A DNA stretch of 64,000 nt. Origin: Candolleomyces eurysporus (lineage: Eukaryota > Basidiomycota > Agaricomycetes > Agaricales > Psathyrellaceae). Under the pieces are notes generated by a model. It ran no database searches. It was not told where the DNA came from and saw only the letters and a list, made by a program, of their open reading frames with translations. Below are positions 45,546 to 58,074 of the stretch, piece by piece; position 1 is the stretch's first letter, and each line of letters opens with the position of its first letter. The stretch covers positions 141,012-205,011 of the forward strand of contig JANBPK010000847.1 of assembly GCA_027579435.1 (NCBI GenBank), read 5' to 3'. A program made the translations under genes and the position numbers.

Positions 45546-47957
45546 TTATGTCGTTCTATTGCTAGGGATGGTCATTAATTCATCGACAGCGAGTTCGGGG
45601 TTTTCGTGAGGCGATGGCGGAGGTGGTGGAAGAGGCTTCAATTTTGCTTCAGCGAACCTGACTCTCCCGGATCTGGTAGTGGCTTTGTGCGATTCTTGCA
45701 TACCAGTTTCCTTTATGTTGCTCTCTGCAGGGACAGCTTCCTTCCTTGATATTGAGATCGGGGGGAGAATCTCAGGAGATTGAACTTGTATTTCACCAGT
45801 GGCGGCAAGAGCAGCACGCAAGCGTTCGCGAACCTCTTCGACTCGCTTGGTTCGTTCTCCTCCCCTCCAAATCAGAACCGCGGCTCCAATACCGCACAGG
45901 AAGCCAGCTGGGATAAGGATGCCTGTGCTCCACGCTGGGCGCTGGAATCTGGAAGGAATCACGACCTGCCGAGTAAAGATAAAGGTCGTGGGGGCTTACC
46001 GGTTCAATCCCCACATAGTACCACACAATATAATCTAAACGAGAGGTGAGAAGCTGAGTCTGCACACGATAATAAACAAAAGACCTGAAATATAGAATTG
46101 AGATCGTTCAAGAGACATATCCATAGCGCCACTCTAACACGACGGTCAGAATGTTCGTCATGCAACCACGATACTGTGAAGTAAAACCCACGAAATAGGA
46201 AATGCCTAAGACTTGGTAAGCACGGTTGGATAGAGAGGGAGAGAAAATGCTTACTCTATGAGTCTCTGTTCCGTGAGCTCGATACCATGTTTGATGGTAG
46301 GTAAACTTCCTTTGCTCTATTATAATCGAGCGTGAAAGGGAAGGTTAGACGTATTGACAGGGTTCAGCGTAACCCGTTTGCAACTTACGCCGGTGTAAGT
46401 CCTTATGTTCTTCGTCAGACAAGACACGAACAAAGTTTGGGTCATAAACGGGGTCGGGAAGGTCGTCAACATCAAATAGCTGGGGTATATTGGCATCTTT
46501 GCGTCTTTTGATAGTCTTTCTTTTATATCTCCAAATCTTCCAAATTCCTGCGAAAAGTTTAAATTATGAATTTTCCAAAAAGATAAAATACGTACGAAAG
46601 GTGGAGAGGACTCTGGAAGGGATAAATCCAACGCTGGTAATAGTGAAGAGACCTGGACACAAATTATTAACTTGGCCCACGAGCTTTCCCGCGTCTATTG
46701 AGAGGCTCACCACAAACAACCTGAGACGAAACTTCTACCCAGAATCCCTGCGTATTATCATTGTGGAGGTTGATAAACTTGGCAAGGAAGAATACTATGG
46801 CTGCACCCCAAAACACTACAAGAGGTAGTCAGTCCCATGAACAACGTCCTAATATTGTTTCACCTGACCTACGAGGAAACCGTAAATCCCGGTCAAGATC
46901 TAAAAAGCAACCACGTTACGAATGTTACGATTTTTTCTCAGTGAGCGGTGAACCTACGCCCATAGCTAGAAAGCGAAAGCGATCAGAAACCAACTTGGAA
47001 GGGCCAAGTCGATGAACGTGCGTACGAGTTTTCAAAAATGACCATATGCCCATAAACGTCCGCCTGACTTTCGAAGGTCTTTGAAGAACGTCGTCGACAT
47101 GACGGTCAAGGGCGTCTTCGAACTGCTCAGATTCCTTGTCTTGACGACTGGGTCCTGTAAGGACGATCACCGGTTTTCGAGAGAAGCCGATTGGTGGTCT
47201 ACGCAAAGAAACATCCAGTTGGAACATGCAACAACAGTAGGAAAACGACTAGGACGTACAGGACAATCGAATTTGCTGCGTTCGTTAGACTTGAAACTAT
47301 ACCAACTTGAGCATCTTCCGTCGAAAGTCAGCCCCTTCGAATGGTTGTTAGGGTAGTGGTATTCGTACCGATAACATCCAAGTGCTCGACAATATCATCG
47401 TGATGGTGTTCGTCGTCTTCGTCATGGTGAGATACGGCTTGGAGAGAGCGAGAGCGTCTGACTTCGGTAGGGAAAGTGCGTTCAAGTATACCCGGAGAAC
47501 GCAAGTCAGAGGCTATAGCAACATTGGTCTGGGAGCCTTCCACAAGGACCAGGTCGGGACGGCGAACTTGAATAGCTGGGGTTTGACTCTCCGTAGTGCT
47601 GGGACTTGCTGTGGGGTTCAGCGCCTCTGAGGACGATGATGGTTGCACCTCGGTGGACCATTCGTTGTGGCGGTTGGTGGAATAGGTACTCAAAACATGA
47701 GCCTGGATCCTGCTATTCGAGCGCGGCCGTCGACGCCTCCAAGATTCTTCCGGAGTGCGCAGGGACATGGGAGACGTGAGCTGAACATCGTTTGTGGCAA
47801 CCCCGTCTCGCACGGGCAGTGAGGTCGGCCTGTTACGCCCTAGAGGAGTAGCATGTTGAAGTAACGGAGTCGGATCCTGGGAGGGTTGACTGCTCTGGTC
47901 ATCGAATATGTCCCTAACGCTGATGTAGGGACTGCTCCTAACCCGTATCGAGGGCAT
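45546..47957 (-). CDS. DUF2985 family integral membrane protein
   Basis: A gene of many small exons read leftward from about 47957 (MPSIRVRSSPYISVRDIFDD) to TAA at 45546. A disordered N-terminal third of Ser/Arg/Pro-rich sequence precedes RRTFMGIWSFLKTPMG, ILTGIYGFLVVFWGAAIVFF, LFTITSVGFIPSRVL, FDVDDLPDPVYDPNFVRVL, DLHRQQRKFTYHQTWYRAHG, TETHRAFPISVALWICLLND and FQRPAWSTGILIPAGFLCGI. These are the diagnostic blocks of the fungal DUF2985 membrane family, of unknown function. Splicing in 46000-47000 uses exons as short as about 8-50 bases; I assembled it by family resemblance, so individual borders are less certain than the identity. A cytosolic Arg/Lys-rich C-terminus follows the last helix. 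Confidence 0.8.
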
Positions 47958-48260
47958 GTGTGGTGAGAACCCCCCGGGGGTTGGCTGCAAGATGCAGAGT
48001 GGCGAGTCGGTATGGCTGTTCGGGCGCGGGGTGAACTAGTTTTAAGGGGACTGCGTGCAACAAATGCACCGCACTAGGCGTCATATCAGCGGCTCAGGTA
48101 TCTCCAAATAGCATGTCTACCCCTATTCTTGCGGATTCCGCAGCCATCCATGTACCGTTCAAGCAAAAAACCCGATTATTATATGCATTACAACCAGACN
48201 AAAAAATATCTTAATGTTAAATACTACGCCTGTCCATTCCCTTTCGACCAAAACTGTCCA
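47958..48260. other. Short intergenic region
   Basis: It lies between the DUF2985 start and the FMP27 stop. No gene is seen. An N at 48200 precedes an A run. The left part is the DUF2985 promoter and the right part the FMP27 3' UTR. Confidence 0.5.
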
Positions 48261-51200
48261 TCAACTCTCCGCCGACCCCCCACTTTTGGAACTTTTATGT
48301 CTTGAAAAGAGACTCTTGACACGCCTGCGCTTTGTTGATGGGGCTGGAACCTCACTCTGGTCATCCATTGACTGCGGTTCAGAGCTAAAAGGCGTCGAGG
48401 TGAGAATCTTCGTCACTGGCTCCGGCGTCTTGGCGCTCTTGACCGGTTTCTTCCCATTGCGATTCTGTGCTGCCGGGATTTTGAGGCTCGAGCCTTCATT
48501 CTGCAACCATTCGAGCCTTGATTCATCGTCTGCGACGAGCATGCGTGGGTGTAGTAGCTTCAAAGGACTATCATGCACCGGCGCGTTCTTGGAGGTAGTC
48601 CACTTGGTCTTGGAGATCAATTCTTTCGCAACGGGAAGGACGGGGAGGAGAGGCTGATGGAACGCCATTTTGACCCAGCCTCTCCAGCTCATGTTGGACG
48701 GAATGAATTGATTGACCAACTCCTCGAACTAGAAAGAAAGTTCCGTCGGCCAACTCCCAGTGAACCCTGAAAATACTACTCACGCTCCATGTTTGATTGC
48801 GATACTCTAAATCGCGTGTCTTGATACGTGCATCTCGGCATTCGAACGATCCCTCCTTTGAGATACTCAACAGAAGGTTTAGACTGAGGATCCGAATCAG
48901 CATTTTCGACATGATTGATCGAGCGGGAGGGAATATACCTGGCTATTCGCACATAGACGAAGCTCTTCTGGATGGAGCGATTCTTCATCACGGTGGCATC
49001 GGTATTTTCGGATTTACTGGGCTGTGACTGTCCAGAGTGTTCTCCTAACGTCGTATTGTTGCGGTCTGGGTTGAGAGATTCACTCGAACGATTCCGGTGC
49101 AAGAAAAGCGGAGTTGTGAGGAAGTCTCCTGTCGCTGCTCGCAAATCCGTGAAAGATCGGGATGCCGCCAGTTTTCGAGGGGCGGCGAGACGTGTCTCCT
49201 GACTGGGAACGTTGAAGTGCAGCGCACGGGGCGAGTCAATTGACGATCTGACAGGGCTCTTCACCTGCACTTGCAAGGAAGGCTCCTTCCCTTCTTCTCT
49301 GTCCTTGCGTGCGGGCCACACGTACTCCATGATCCTTTTGCCCACTTTGGCATCTATCTGTAGTCTCAACGGGTGGAAGGACAGTTCGAACGCTTCGTAA
49401 ACCGTGATTCCGCCAACTGGGGCCAGAACCGTCCAGTCAGCGAGACAGAACAGTCGTTTCTGGGAAAACATCAGCAAGGAAAATGAACATGGCTTTGGGG
49501 AGACAGACCTTCAGAAGCGGATGATTGGCTGGTTCGTCGTGCTTTGAAATTATTTCTGCCCACATCGCATGCCGCGAGCCATCGAATGCAGTCAAGTTTC
49601 CAACACTGACGTGGTTGACCGTGGAGCTGTCCTGACGGTACAACCAATTGAAATCGATGTCTTGCACGACAAGCTTGGAGAGGAGGTTCGTTCGTTCGTC
49701 AAGCATCTTCCAGGCTATCTCTGATGATGAAGCATGCAACAACAATGCCGAGTTCTGTTCTGCCGAGGCGTCGAATCGATCTTGGGCAAGCTTTATCGCG
49801 TCGAACAAGAGGCTAAGCTCTTCCTCCAAGAGGAATATATGTGCTTGAAGCTTGAGGAAACTAAGTTTGTCTGCGTGGCTCTTGATGCGTTCCGGATTTC
49901 TTGAAGACAGTGCTTCGGTGTCAACGGCATCACGCAAGCGACTTTGCATGTTGCAGATGACGTTTGCAGCGGAATTGAGATCCCGGAAGTCGTAAGTGAA
50001 GATCAGGGTTTCGAGCTTGTCCAACCTCGTTTTGTGCACTGCATCAGAGAATAGCAAGAGATTGGTGACAATGCTGGATATTGCTTGGAAATGTTGGGCG
50101 TTGGCTGAGACAGTGAAGCGCGGTACGTGAACCCGGATAAGATCCTACAGAATATATCAGCTCCGAAATCATTAGGAAGGCATTTTCTCCTGGTCATACC
50201 GTTTGGTTTTGTATATGGGTATCTCCGGTTTGTGTTTCACTGGCCCAAGTTCGTGCAGCAGCTGAAGTGACCGTGTTACGCAGGCGAAGTCGATTGAACT
50301 TGTCGTACTGGAAAGTAGCATCCGTTTGTGGCACCAGGCGTTCGAACTGTGCACTTTCACACCGAAGGTCAATGAGGACCTCGAGTGGAATGCTACTGTT
50401 ACCAAGGATTAATGGGTGCGTGGGGGAAAACACCTGCAAGCCAGATAATGTCATGTAGTTCCTATGCGAGGGTGGATGATTAGGCCAAACTGACCGAATT
50501 TAGCCACTTGACACTTACCTCGACATGACCTTGCCGGAAATGGGATCATTCATATTGAGGATGTCCATTACGGAGTACGATAGAAGTCTGGCTTGACCTG
50601 CAGTCACGATGCAGGTGTCTTTAGGTTCGGGTCCCCGCAGCACGAATTGGGGCTTGAGAAGCAAGCAACAATGACTCTTGTTCAGAGCAACGCCTTCAGC
50701 CCAGCCGTCGAGTGGGTCGCCTTGTCCTATAGTGCGATCAGGTTTTTCACGGCGGATTTCCAAGGATGGCTTGGACGTATCACCCTTGAGGATCTTGCGC
50801 CAAGTTGCAGAAGCTAGTTCAGCCATGGAATCAATCTTTTCTTTCTCAGCCCCACTGTCCGCGTCGACCTTTGCGTTGGCTTGATCACGGATGAACTTGA
50901 CGGCCCTTATCAATAGTTTAGGACACCAGCTACCGGAATGTAAACAGTATCATACCTCGTCGCCATATGGTATTCAATACCCTTTCGCGCTACGGAGCAA
51001 TAGTAGTACTGCATCATGATCTATAAATCGTGTCAGCCTTGAATTCTGCAGAAAAGATATGGTTACGTACGTCGCGTATTGCACTGTCAAGGAAGATGCT
51101 GGGGCAATGAATTTGGTACACATTCTCGAATTCTGCGACTTCGGTGGTTGACATCCTTTCTGAAGGGAGGAAATAGGACTGTAGGTCAGAGACATCGGGC

Positions 51201-54200
51201 TCTTTCCCCGAATCATGGGCTTGTAGAACAGTGACATAGTCCTCCAGCAAAGACACCATCTTTTCCGCTGTTCGCTGATCAAATGCCTGAAAATCGTCAA
51301 CAGAGACCCGAATGAAATGGTAACATCGCAACTTACAGCTCTCAAGGTTCCTTGTGTTGACTTTCTGATAAGAGATCTCAGTTCTGCTGCTCGAGCCGAT
51401 GCCAAAAGGATTTGGACTCGAGCGACGGCTAGGGCGTTCGCAAATTAGAATCCTGGCGCTGTAGACATTGTAGAAGACCCACATGGTTCTTTATCGAGCA
51501 AGCATATATGCGAGTCCTCTGAGCCGAACTTGTTCGATTCGCCCCGTGCATGGGTAGATGATATCCGTTTGAAGTATACAAACCGGGGAATGGTAGCAGC
51601 TGGGAGTAGATGAAGAACTGGGATAGACGACGAACGCCAGCCGAGTTCTACGAAGTCATTGGGGTCGTGCCAAGGAGACGTAGGTGGAGTATTGGGGAGG
51701 TCAGAATGTTTGCGATAGTTGCTTCTCTGTTGCGGCGCAGCAATCGGTACGTCCTTCTTCACGGGATCGGGGAAAGTAGCCAACAGAGCACGGAGGTCGA
51801 GGCCCTTCATGACGAATTCGACAGCATAGAAGGGCTTGCGGCGAAGAACCCTAGTTGTACCTGGAATAGGACCAGGAACAGTGGTTTCTTCTTCACGCTG
51901 ATGCATGTCGACGTAGAATTCATCTACCATGCCTTTGGCGCCTACCCATGTTGTGACCCCATCTACCCAAGCTACGGAAGCGTTAGCATTTGAGATTAGA
52001 CGACAGCATGAGACGGACACACTTTCTCGCGAGTCATCCATGTACCCATGCATCACGTGGAGGTGAGGGACAGAGATTCGATATTTCAAGGTCGCAATGT
52101 GCCTTCCCAACTTCGGAGAAACGGGTCTTGGAGGGTAGTATTTTCCCTGACGCACTGGCAGCTGTAGCGATCCATTGAAAAGTGAGCACCAGGCCCAGAA
52201 ATGTGCAAAAAGCTTTGGGGTGAGGTGTAAACTGCTGTAATCGCGTTCTACGGAGCTTCTAATTGTGGATTTCTTGAGTGACGATTCCAATGAGAAAGAG
52301 AGGTGCACAAAATCCGATCTAAACTCGTTGTACGAGTCGTCCGCCGTCTGAACAGACACGGTCAATTGGGTGAGTCTTCGAATTGATCATGCACATTACC
52401 TTTGCTTCTGGGACAAGCTGTTTCGTTTCTGCCTTCACTGCATAGTGGGGCTTGAAGGTGAAGAACCGACATTGCCTTTGAGACGGTTTCCCCGAGCAGG
52501 TAGGACACTCGTCACCACAAGTCCTTTCTGGAAGGAAGCCTACTCCAAAGCGCACGCTAGAATTAAGGCGGGCCCAGACCTTCTTGAAAGGTCTTGGAGT
52601 GCCCATCTTCCTCGAAGTATGGGGTGCAAAGCTATTTGTTGAAACATAGTCCAAACTAACGAAAATTAGCCAGGAAGCAGCGAAGGAACTAGTGGTAACT
52701 TACTCTGGGACAGCTATGACCATCATGTCACTCGTCAGTTGAATCAACTCCTTCTGATCGTTTTGGAATCCAATTCTGAGACGTGGATTTCCTTGCCACC
52801 CTAGAGCAAAGCCTGCACCTTCCCCGGACGTCTCGTAAGAGTCCCGACACCCTAGGGCATACTATCGTCAGGAGGTCAAATCATACTCTGGTATACTGCA
52901 TGCAAACCTTTTAGATAAACATGAACATCGCCGGAGAACTTGATATCCAACGTCCAATGCATGACCAAGCGAAGCTACACCTCTGTCAGGACGAGGCACC
53001 TTTAATCAAGTCGATGTGCGTACCTTATCCCAGAAACCCATGCCCGGTGAAGGATCTTGAGGAGGACTGGTGAGGGTTTCGACGATTCGCATCACATCTT
53101 GCATCGCTGGTCCATAGCTGATGCCCCAACCGAGAACCGTCGGGTGTGGCGAGGAGACATCGATGGATACATTGGCGTACGTCTTCACCGGCATTATGGT
53201 CTTGGGAATCATGAGATGCCACAAAGCTTCACCATGCAGGGCGTCGTCCTGGTCGATGACAGCGCATTCGTGCCACTGAATTGAATTCTCCGTGCCCATT
53301 TCTTCCGCGATAACCAAGTCTGTGTCGAAGGTCCATACAATCGTCCCATCCTCGTGAGGGAGTATGTCCAGGAGGGAAATCGGATAGTCTCGTAAAGTAG
53401 CTTGCAGCGCCGAAAGGGAGAAGTGAAGGTGAAGTGGGACTAGCAACGAGAACTCCGTGTCCTTGGGCAAACCACCGCCTTGGTTGAACAAGTATGTCGA
53501 GAGATGGCCGATCGGGAAAGAGGGAGGGGAGACGGACAAATTGAAGCCGTGCAAAGATAGTCGCAGCAACGACGCGTGATTGCTTGAACTTTCGAGGACT
53601 GGGACAATGTTTGGTTCACGAATCTCCGGCGGTGAAGACGTCGAGTCAAAGAGGTCGTTGAGGACAGCTTCGTTATCTCCAGAACGCAACTTTCTGAGTT
53701 TCTGTAAGCGGATCATCCAGTCGAGGACATGAACGTCGTCCAGTCTCCTGCGGGCGTCTTCAATGGATACGGAATGCGTGGAGTCGAACTGATAGTTTTC
53801 CGAGTGAGAGGAAATGCCAGCTTGGTGTTCAGCCATCAGGATAGCAGCAACCTTGGCCGTGAAAGCCTCTTCGCGCTCCATCCGCTGCTTCGTTGCTTCA
53901 AAGCCTGCCCGCCAAATGAGCCCCAGGTTACATTCGAATGGATCATCCTGCATTTCCAGGCACAAGAAATCCAACTGGACGTTGATGTGTGGAACTGCCT
54001 TGGGACCTTCGGCTAGCGGAGCAGGAGTGTTCCAGAAGCGACCGGCTTTCGTGATGTGGGCGATGTGTCGCAAGGCCTTAATGACGATGGTGGTATCGAG
54101 GACGAGATCGGAGACGACAAAGCCGGACGGTACCTTCAACCGACCTGACTCTCCTTTGACAGCGATGGAAACTGTGGAGTCGATGGGGGAAATGAGGATT

Positions 54201-57200
54201 GACCACTTCTGAAGGTTCAGCAAACTATCCCATCTTCCTGGAGAATCGCTTTGCCATCGTTCGACATGGCTTGGGAGAGGAACAAAGACCGTCACAAGTT
54301 CGAAAGCCATGCGAGGGGGACCTTTTGAAGATACGACCGAGTTGAACCCGTCGATGCGAGTTACGATGTCCCGTTTTGGTAGAGTCCAGAACACTTGGAC
54401 AGCGCCAATATCGAGCTCCAAAGCAAACGAGATTGGGGAATGCTTTACGGTGCTGGGATGAGATGGAGTACGGGGGGGTCGCAAGCTGGTAACCGTCTGA
54501 ACGGCCAGCAACACGCTATAGATGTGGGCGAGCTTGAAATCTCCTCTGATAGAAGGGATGCCGATTTTCATATCAACGCTGTCTTCAGCTTGGTCCTCGT
54601 GCCCTACAACCTCTTTGGAAGCGAGGCCGAGGTCCGCTTGTATGAGCCTAACACGCAGTATATCTTGAGACAGCTGGGGAGTATCTAATCGTTCTGCGAT
54701 CAGAGGCTCGCTGGGTTCAAATGGAGTGGCCACTAGACTCCGGAGAGTGGTGTGTAAGAGTCGGAGTCGAACGATCGTAGCCGATTCATGTTGAACGGAC
54801 AGACAGCATTTCCCGGCCACCACATCGTCATTGAGAGAATCGTTGGAGAGTTTGAGCTTGGATCTACGTTCTTGCATGGGCTTGAATTCGAACCAGTGCA
54901 CATGCGTTTGGCGAACGGAATGGCATTCCAGGACACCTGCGAATCGGATGGACATGCCTCGCGAAAGGTCCAGGGTATCGTTGGGGTTGATATCAGGGGC
55001 GGTGATGAATACGACGAATTGTCCGAGGGAGCCTCTGGCGGTTAAGCCAAAAGGCAGCTTGTTGAAGCGCGATTTCTTGATCTCCTTTGTGGGTGTGCTG
55101 GTAGATACCTTCTTTGAGGCGGGAATGACGGACAGTAGCTGGTGCACGGAGTCCACAACGTTCGGATTCCAGAGTTCGATGCAAATGGCATCAATCACCG
55201 AAAAGCATTCGCCCGCAATGGACGTTCTGTCAACCACGGCTATCCCATCACCTGCACCTCCTGTTTCTGCGATCCCGTGAACTTTAGCATTGAATTCGAA
55301 GGTCCCCATTGAAAGAACGGAAGGGTCCTCGAACACGCTGGCGTCATCTTCGGATTCTGAGATTGACCGAGTCAGGACAGAGATGGGCTCCATGAAGAAG
55401 GATATTTCTGATTGAAGACGGAAAGGGACGACGGAGGATGATGTTGGGTATCTGCTGAGCATTGAGGTTGATGGATGACGATATTCGGAGTGTGCGTTGA
55501 ACGCTAGACCACCAGCTCTGAGCTCTAACGCTCGAAGCTCTTGGCCGGAGTTGGATGTGAATATCAATTTGGCGCAGATGGGTCCTATTTCGGCAGAGAT
55601 GGAGAATCGAGGAAGTGCGAGTGGTGGGATTGTCAGCGGCTTTGCGCGGGGCGTCCCAGAGGATTGTCTCAGTAGATCAATTGAGTTGAGCAGCTCTTGT
55701 AGATGATCCAGCCTCTGCGTCGCTTCGACTCCCGCTACTCTGAAGCCAACGCCAATCAAAGGGGAGTTTGGATCACCACCCATGAAAGGAGACACGACAA
55801 GGAATGGGGAAGGCCACTGATGGGCTAGAACATGGAGGCTTTGCTCCCCAACCTTGACTAATGGCAGGGAGTCGAGACGCGTTCCGCGCTCCAGTTGCAT
55901 CTTTCGAACAGTCATAGTGAAGGTGTATGAATCAGGGTCGTAAAGCTCTGGCGCGCATGTCTTCCCTAGCCAGTTCTGGTGGTAGGGGGAGTGTGAAAGA
56001 TGCGTTAGGCTGGTAGAGACGTGCAAATTCTTCACGACGCCCCGATATGGACCTAATGGCGAGCGACGTGACGCTGAAAGCGTTATAGAAGCTACGTTGA
56101 CTTCGATTTTTCGCAGGATTGAGAGGGTAGACTGAAGCAAGGTTGAGTTTGGATTGGAAATTAGAGCGAAGACACCTACTATCTTTCGCGTATTTTTCAA
56201 TCGAGCAGTCGGCTGAAGTAAGGTTCGCCGTCGAGGGCGCATCGATCCCTAGGAATTGTAAGATACAAATACTGTAGAAAAAAGAGAAACAGACGCTCAC
56301 AGAGAACACTCGAAAGAATGGTGAAGCAGGCGATCTCAGAGCTGTCGGGGAGAGAATCTTCCCACTTGTGGGGCTTAGCGCGGATACTGGACCAGATTTA
56401 TTACTTGGCGAAAAGAACGAGCTGGCGAACGAGGGTAGCGCAGACTGGATGCTTGCGGAGATACTCCCACTAGGGAATGCAAAGGATGAGTATAGAGGTG
56501 AGCTGATATCGATTTGAGGGGCGTTGGGCCTGATTCTCGCAGGAGTTGGTGAAGGGACTGGTTTCAACTGCTTCAGCAAAGTATTAACCAAGTCCACCTT
56601 CGCAGAGCAGTGCCCTAGGGTCAAGCCAAACTCTAGTGTATGAGTATCAATTGCTCCGGCTCTGGGATTGAACTCCATGGAGGCAGTCATATCCATAATG
56701 TCAGGAAGCGATAAAAAGGATACGGTAGGTCCTATAGAAGGGTGTTATATGTAAGTGGATAGTAAAGGAGGCATGCGAAGATGGCACTTGCCTTCTCGAT
56801 CCAAAGGCATCGACCCTTGGATATTAAAGACCTTGAACTCCACTTTTCCCTTTCCTCTGGTCTTTCCCCAGGCGTTGTCCAGTGACCGTTTGAACCCATC
56901 CGTCAAGCGAGTCGTCCAAGCGGCCATTCGATGGGTACTGTTCTCCGTTGAGGTAGTGTCCAAAACTGTGTCAGGGCTGGGCTCCGACTCTATGAGCTCA
57001 AACGAGGCGACGAACGTGACCTCCTCCGTGGCAATCTTCGTGCCCGGGAGATCAGCAAATGTGATTGTAGTGTTCTGCAGCTCAAACGAGAGTGCTTGTA
57101 TTATTGCGGGAAGCCATCGAATAGCTATGCGTAGCATTGCCACGACATACTTGCGAACAATGGGCCGAATGATGGGGTCCAGGAAAGAAAACAGCGTTCC

Positions 57201-57662
57201 GACGAGACGACGGAACTGGCGAGCCACCGGGGAAGGATCTAAATTCGCGAGGGAGAACCTCCGAGATGGGCGCTTGCGGATTTCAGAGTGAGGTTTCTTG
57301 GTCTCCTTCCCAATATCCAGCGATAAATTGTCCACCTTGACCGTGAAACGGCTGGATCCCACTTTCCCTTTCCGCCACCAGCTGATGCGGCCCACTCTCA
57401 AGGTATGGGCCCCCCTCCGCACGTAGAGACCACGAATTGAGCGCAAGCTGATGCTACGGATACGTATGTGCTGAGTCATTAGTCCCAGCAGCCATGGGAC
57501 GAGATAGTTGCGGAGTAGTAGGGAGAATGTAACGAGTCGGACAATCCAAAGGAAGAATGATGTTGACCAGGGGTATTCATTGTCGCCGTAGAGTAGGATA
57601 CGCGTCGTTGTCAGGGCCGCGTGTTTAGCGTCGGAGAGAGCGCTGCCCTGCTGGAAAACCAC
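48261..57662 (-). CDS. FMP27: Fmp27/BLTP2 (Hobbit/SABRE) bridge-like lipid transfer protein
   Basis: The largest gene in the window, about 9.4 kb and well over 2,500 residues, on the minus strand. The N-terminal membrane anchor TSFFLWIVRLVTFSLLLRNY is followed by LRSIRGLYVRRGAHTLRVGR. A 3.2-kb exon (53006-56242) carries the beta-groove repeats. The GMGFWDKVR motif (about 53025-53050) is the signature of the Fmp27 GFWDK domain, followed by MHWTLDIKFSGDVHVYLKG and later FELSFHPLRLQIDAKVGKRI, WRGWVKMAFHQPLLPVLP and a basic C-terminus. The family forms long hydrophobic channels that carry lipids at ER-plasma-membrane contacts. The true start lies in a small exon just beyond 57662 that I could not resolve, because the frame has no ATG before the anchor. 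Confidence 0.9.
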
Positions 57663-58074
57663 TGCGGAACTTGGGTCAGTTCACGCGTTCATCGAAACAT
57701 GGACCACGTACTGGCGGCAGTCGTAGCAGCTGTTTCCACTGGAGTGCTTGTGGACGCTCAGAGAGGCATGAATAAAGGTAGATGCGACGTTATGGGAACA
57801 AGTCAAGTCTAAAACGAACACCGAATCCTGCACAAGCACAGTGACACACTGTTGCACGCTCAAGGTCTCCGGCAAGCACGAGGCCGTCATCGCTTTGATT
57901 ACTTAATATACCGGGGTTTGATCGCAATTGATTGCCCTGGTGGCAGCGGGAGCATATTCGTCGAGCACTCCGAGTGCGGATATTCCGAAGGCCAAGGACT
58001 GCTAAATTCTTCGAGAAAGATACTCCATCTTATGTACATTTTCGGAGGCCACTCAACGCTTCATATCATATCAT
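57663..58074. other. FMP27 5' region and DPB2 3' region
   Basis: This region must contain the first short exon of FMP27 with its start codon; a splice acceptor (TTCCGCAG) sits next to 57662. Several candidate ATGs lie between 57690 and 57775, none clearly better. The right end is the DPB2 3' UTR. Confidence 0.45.
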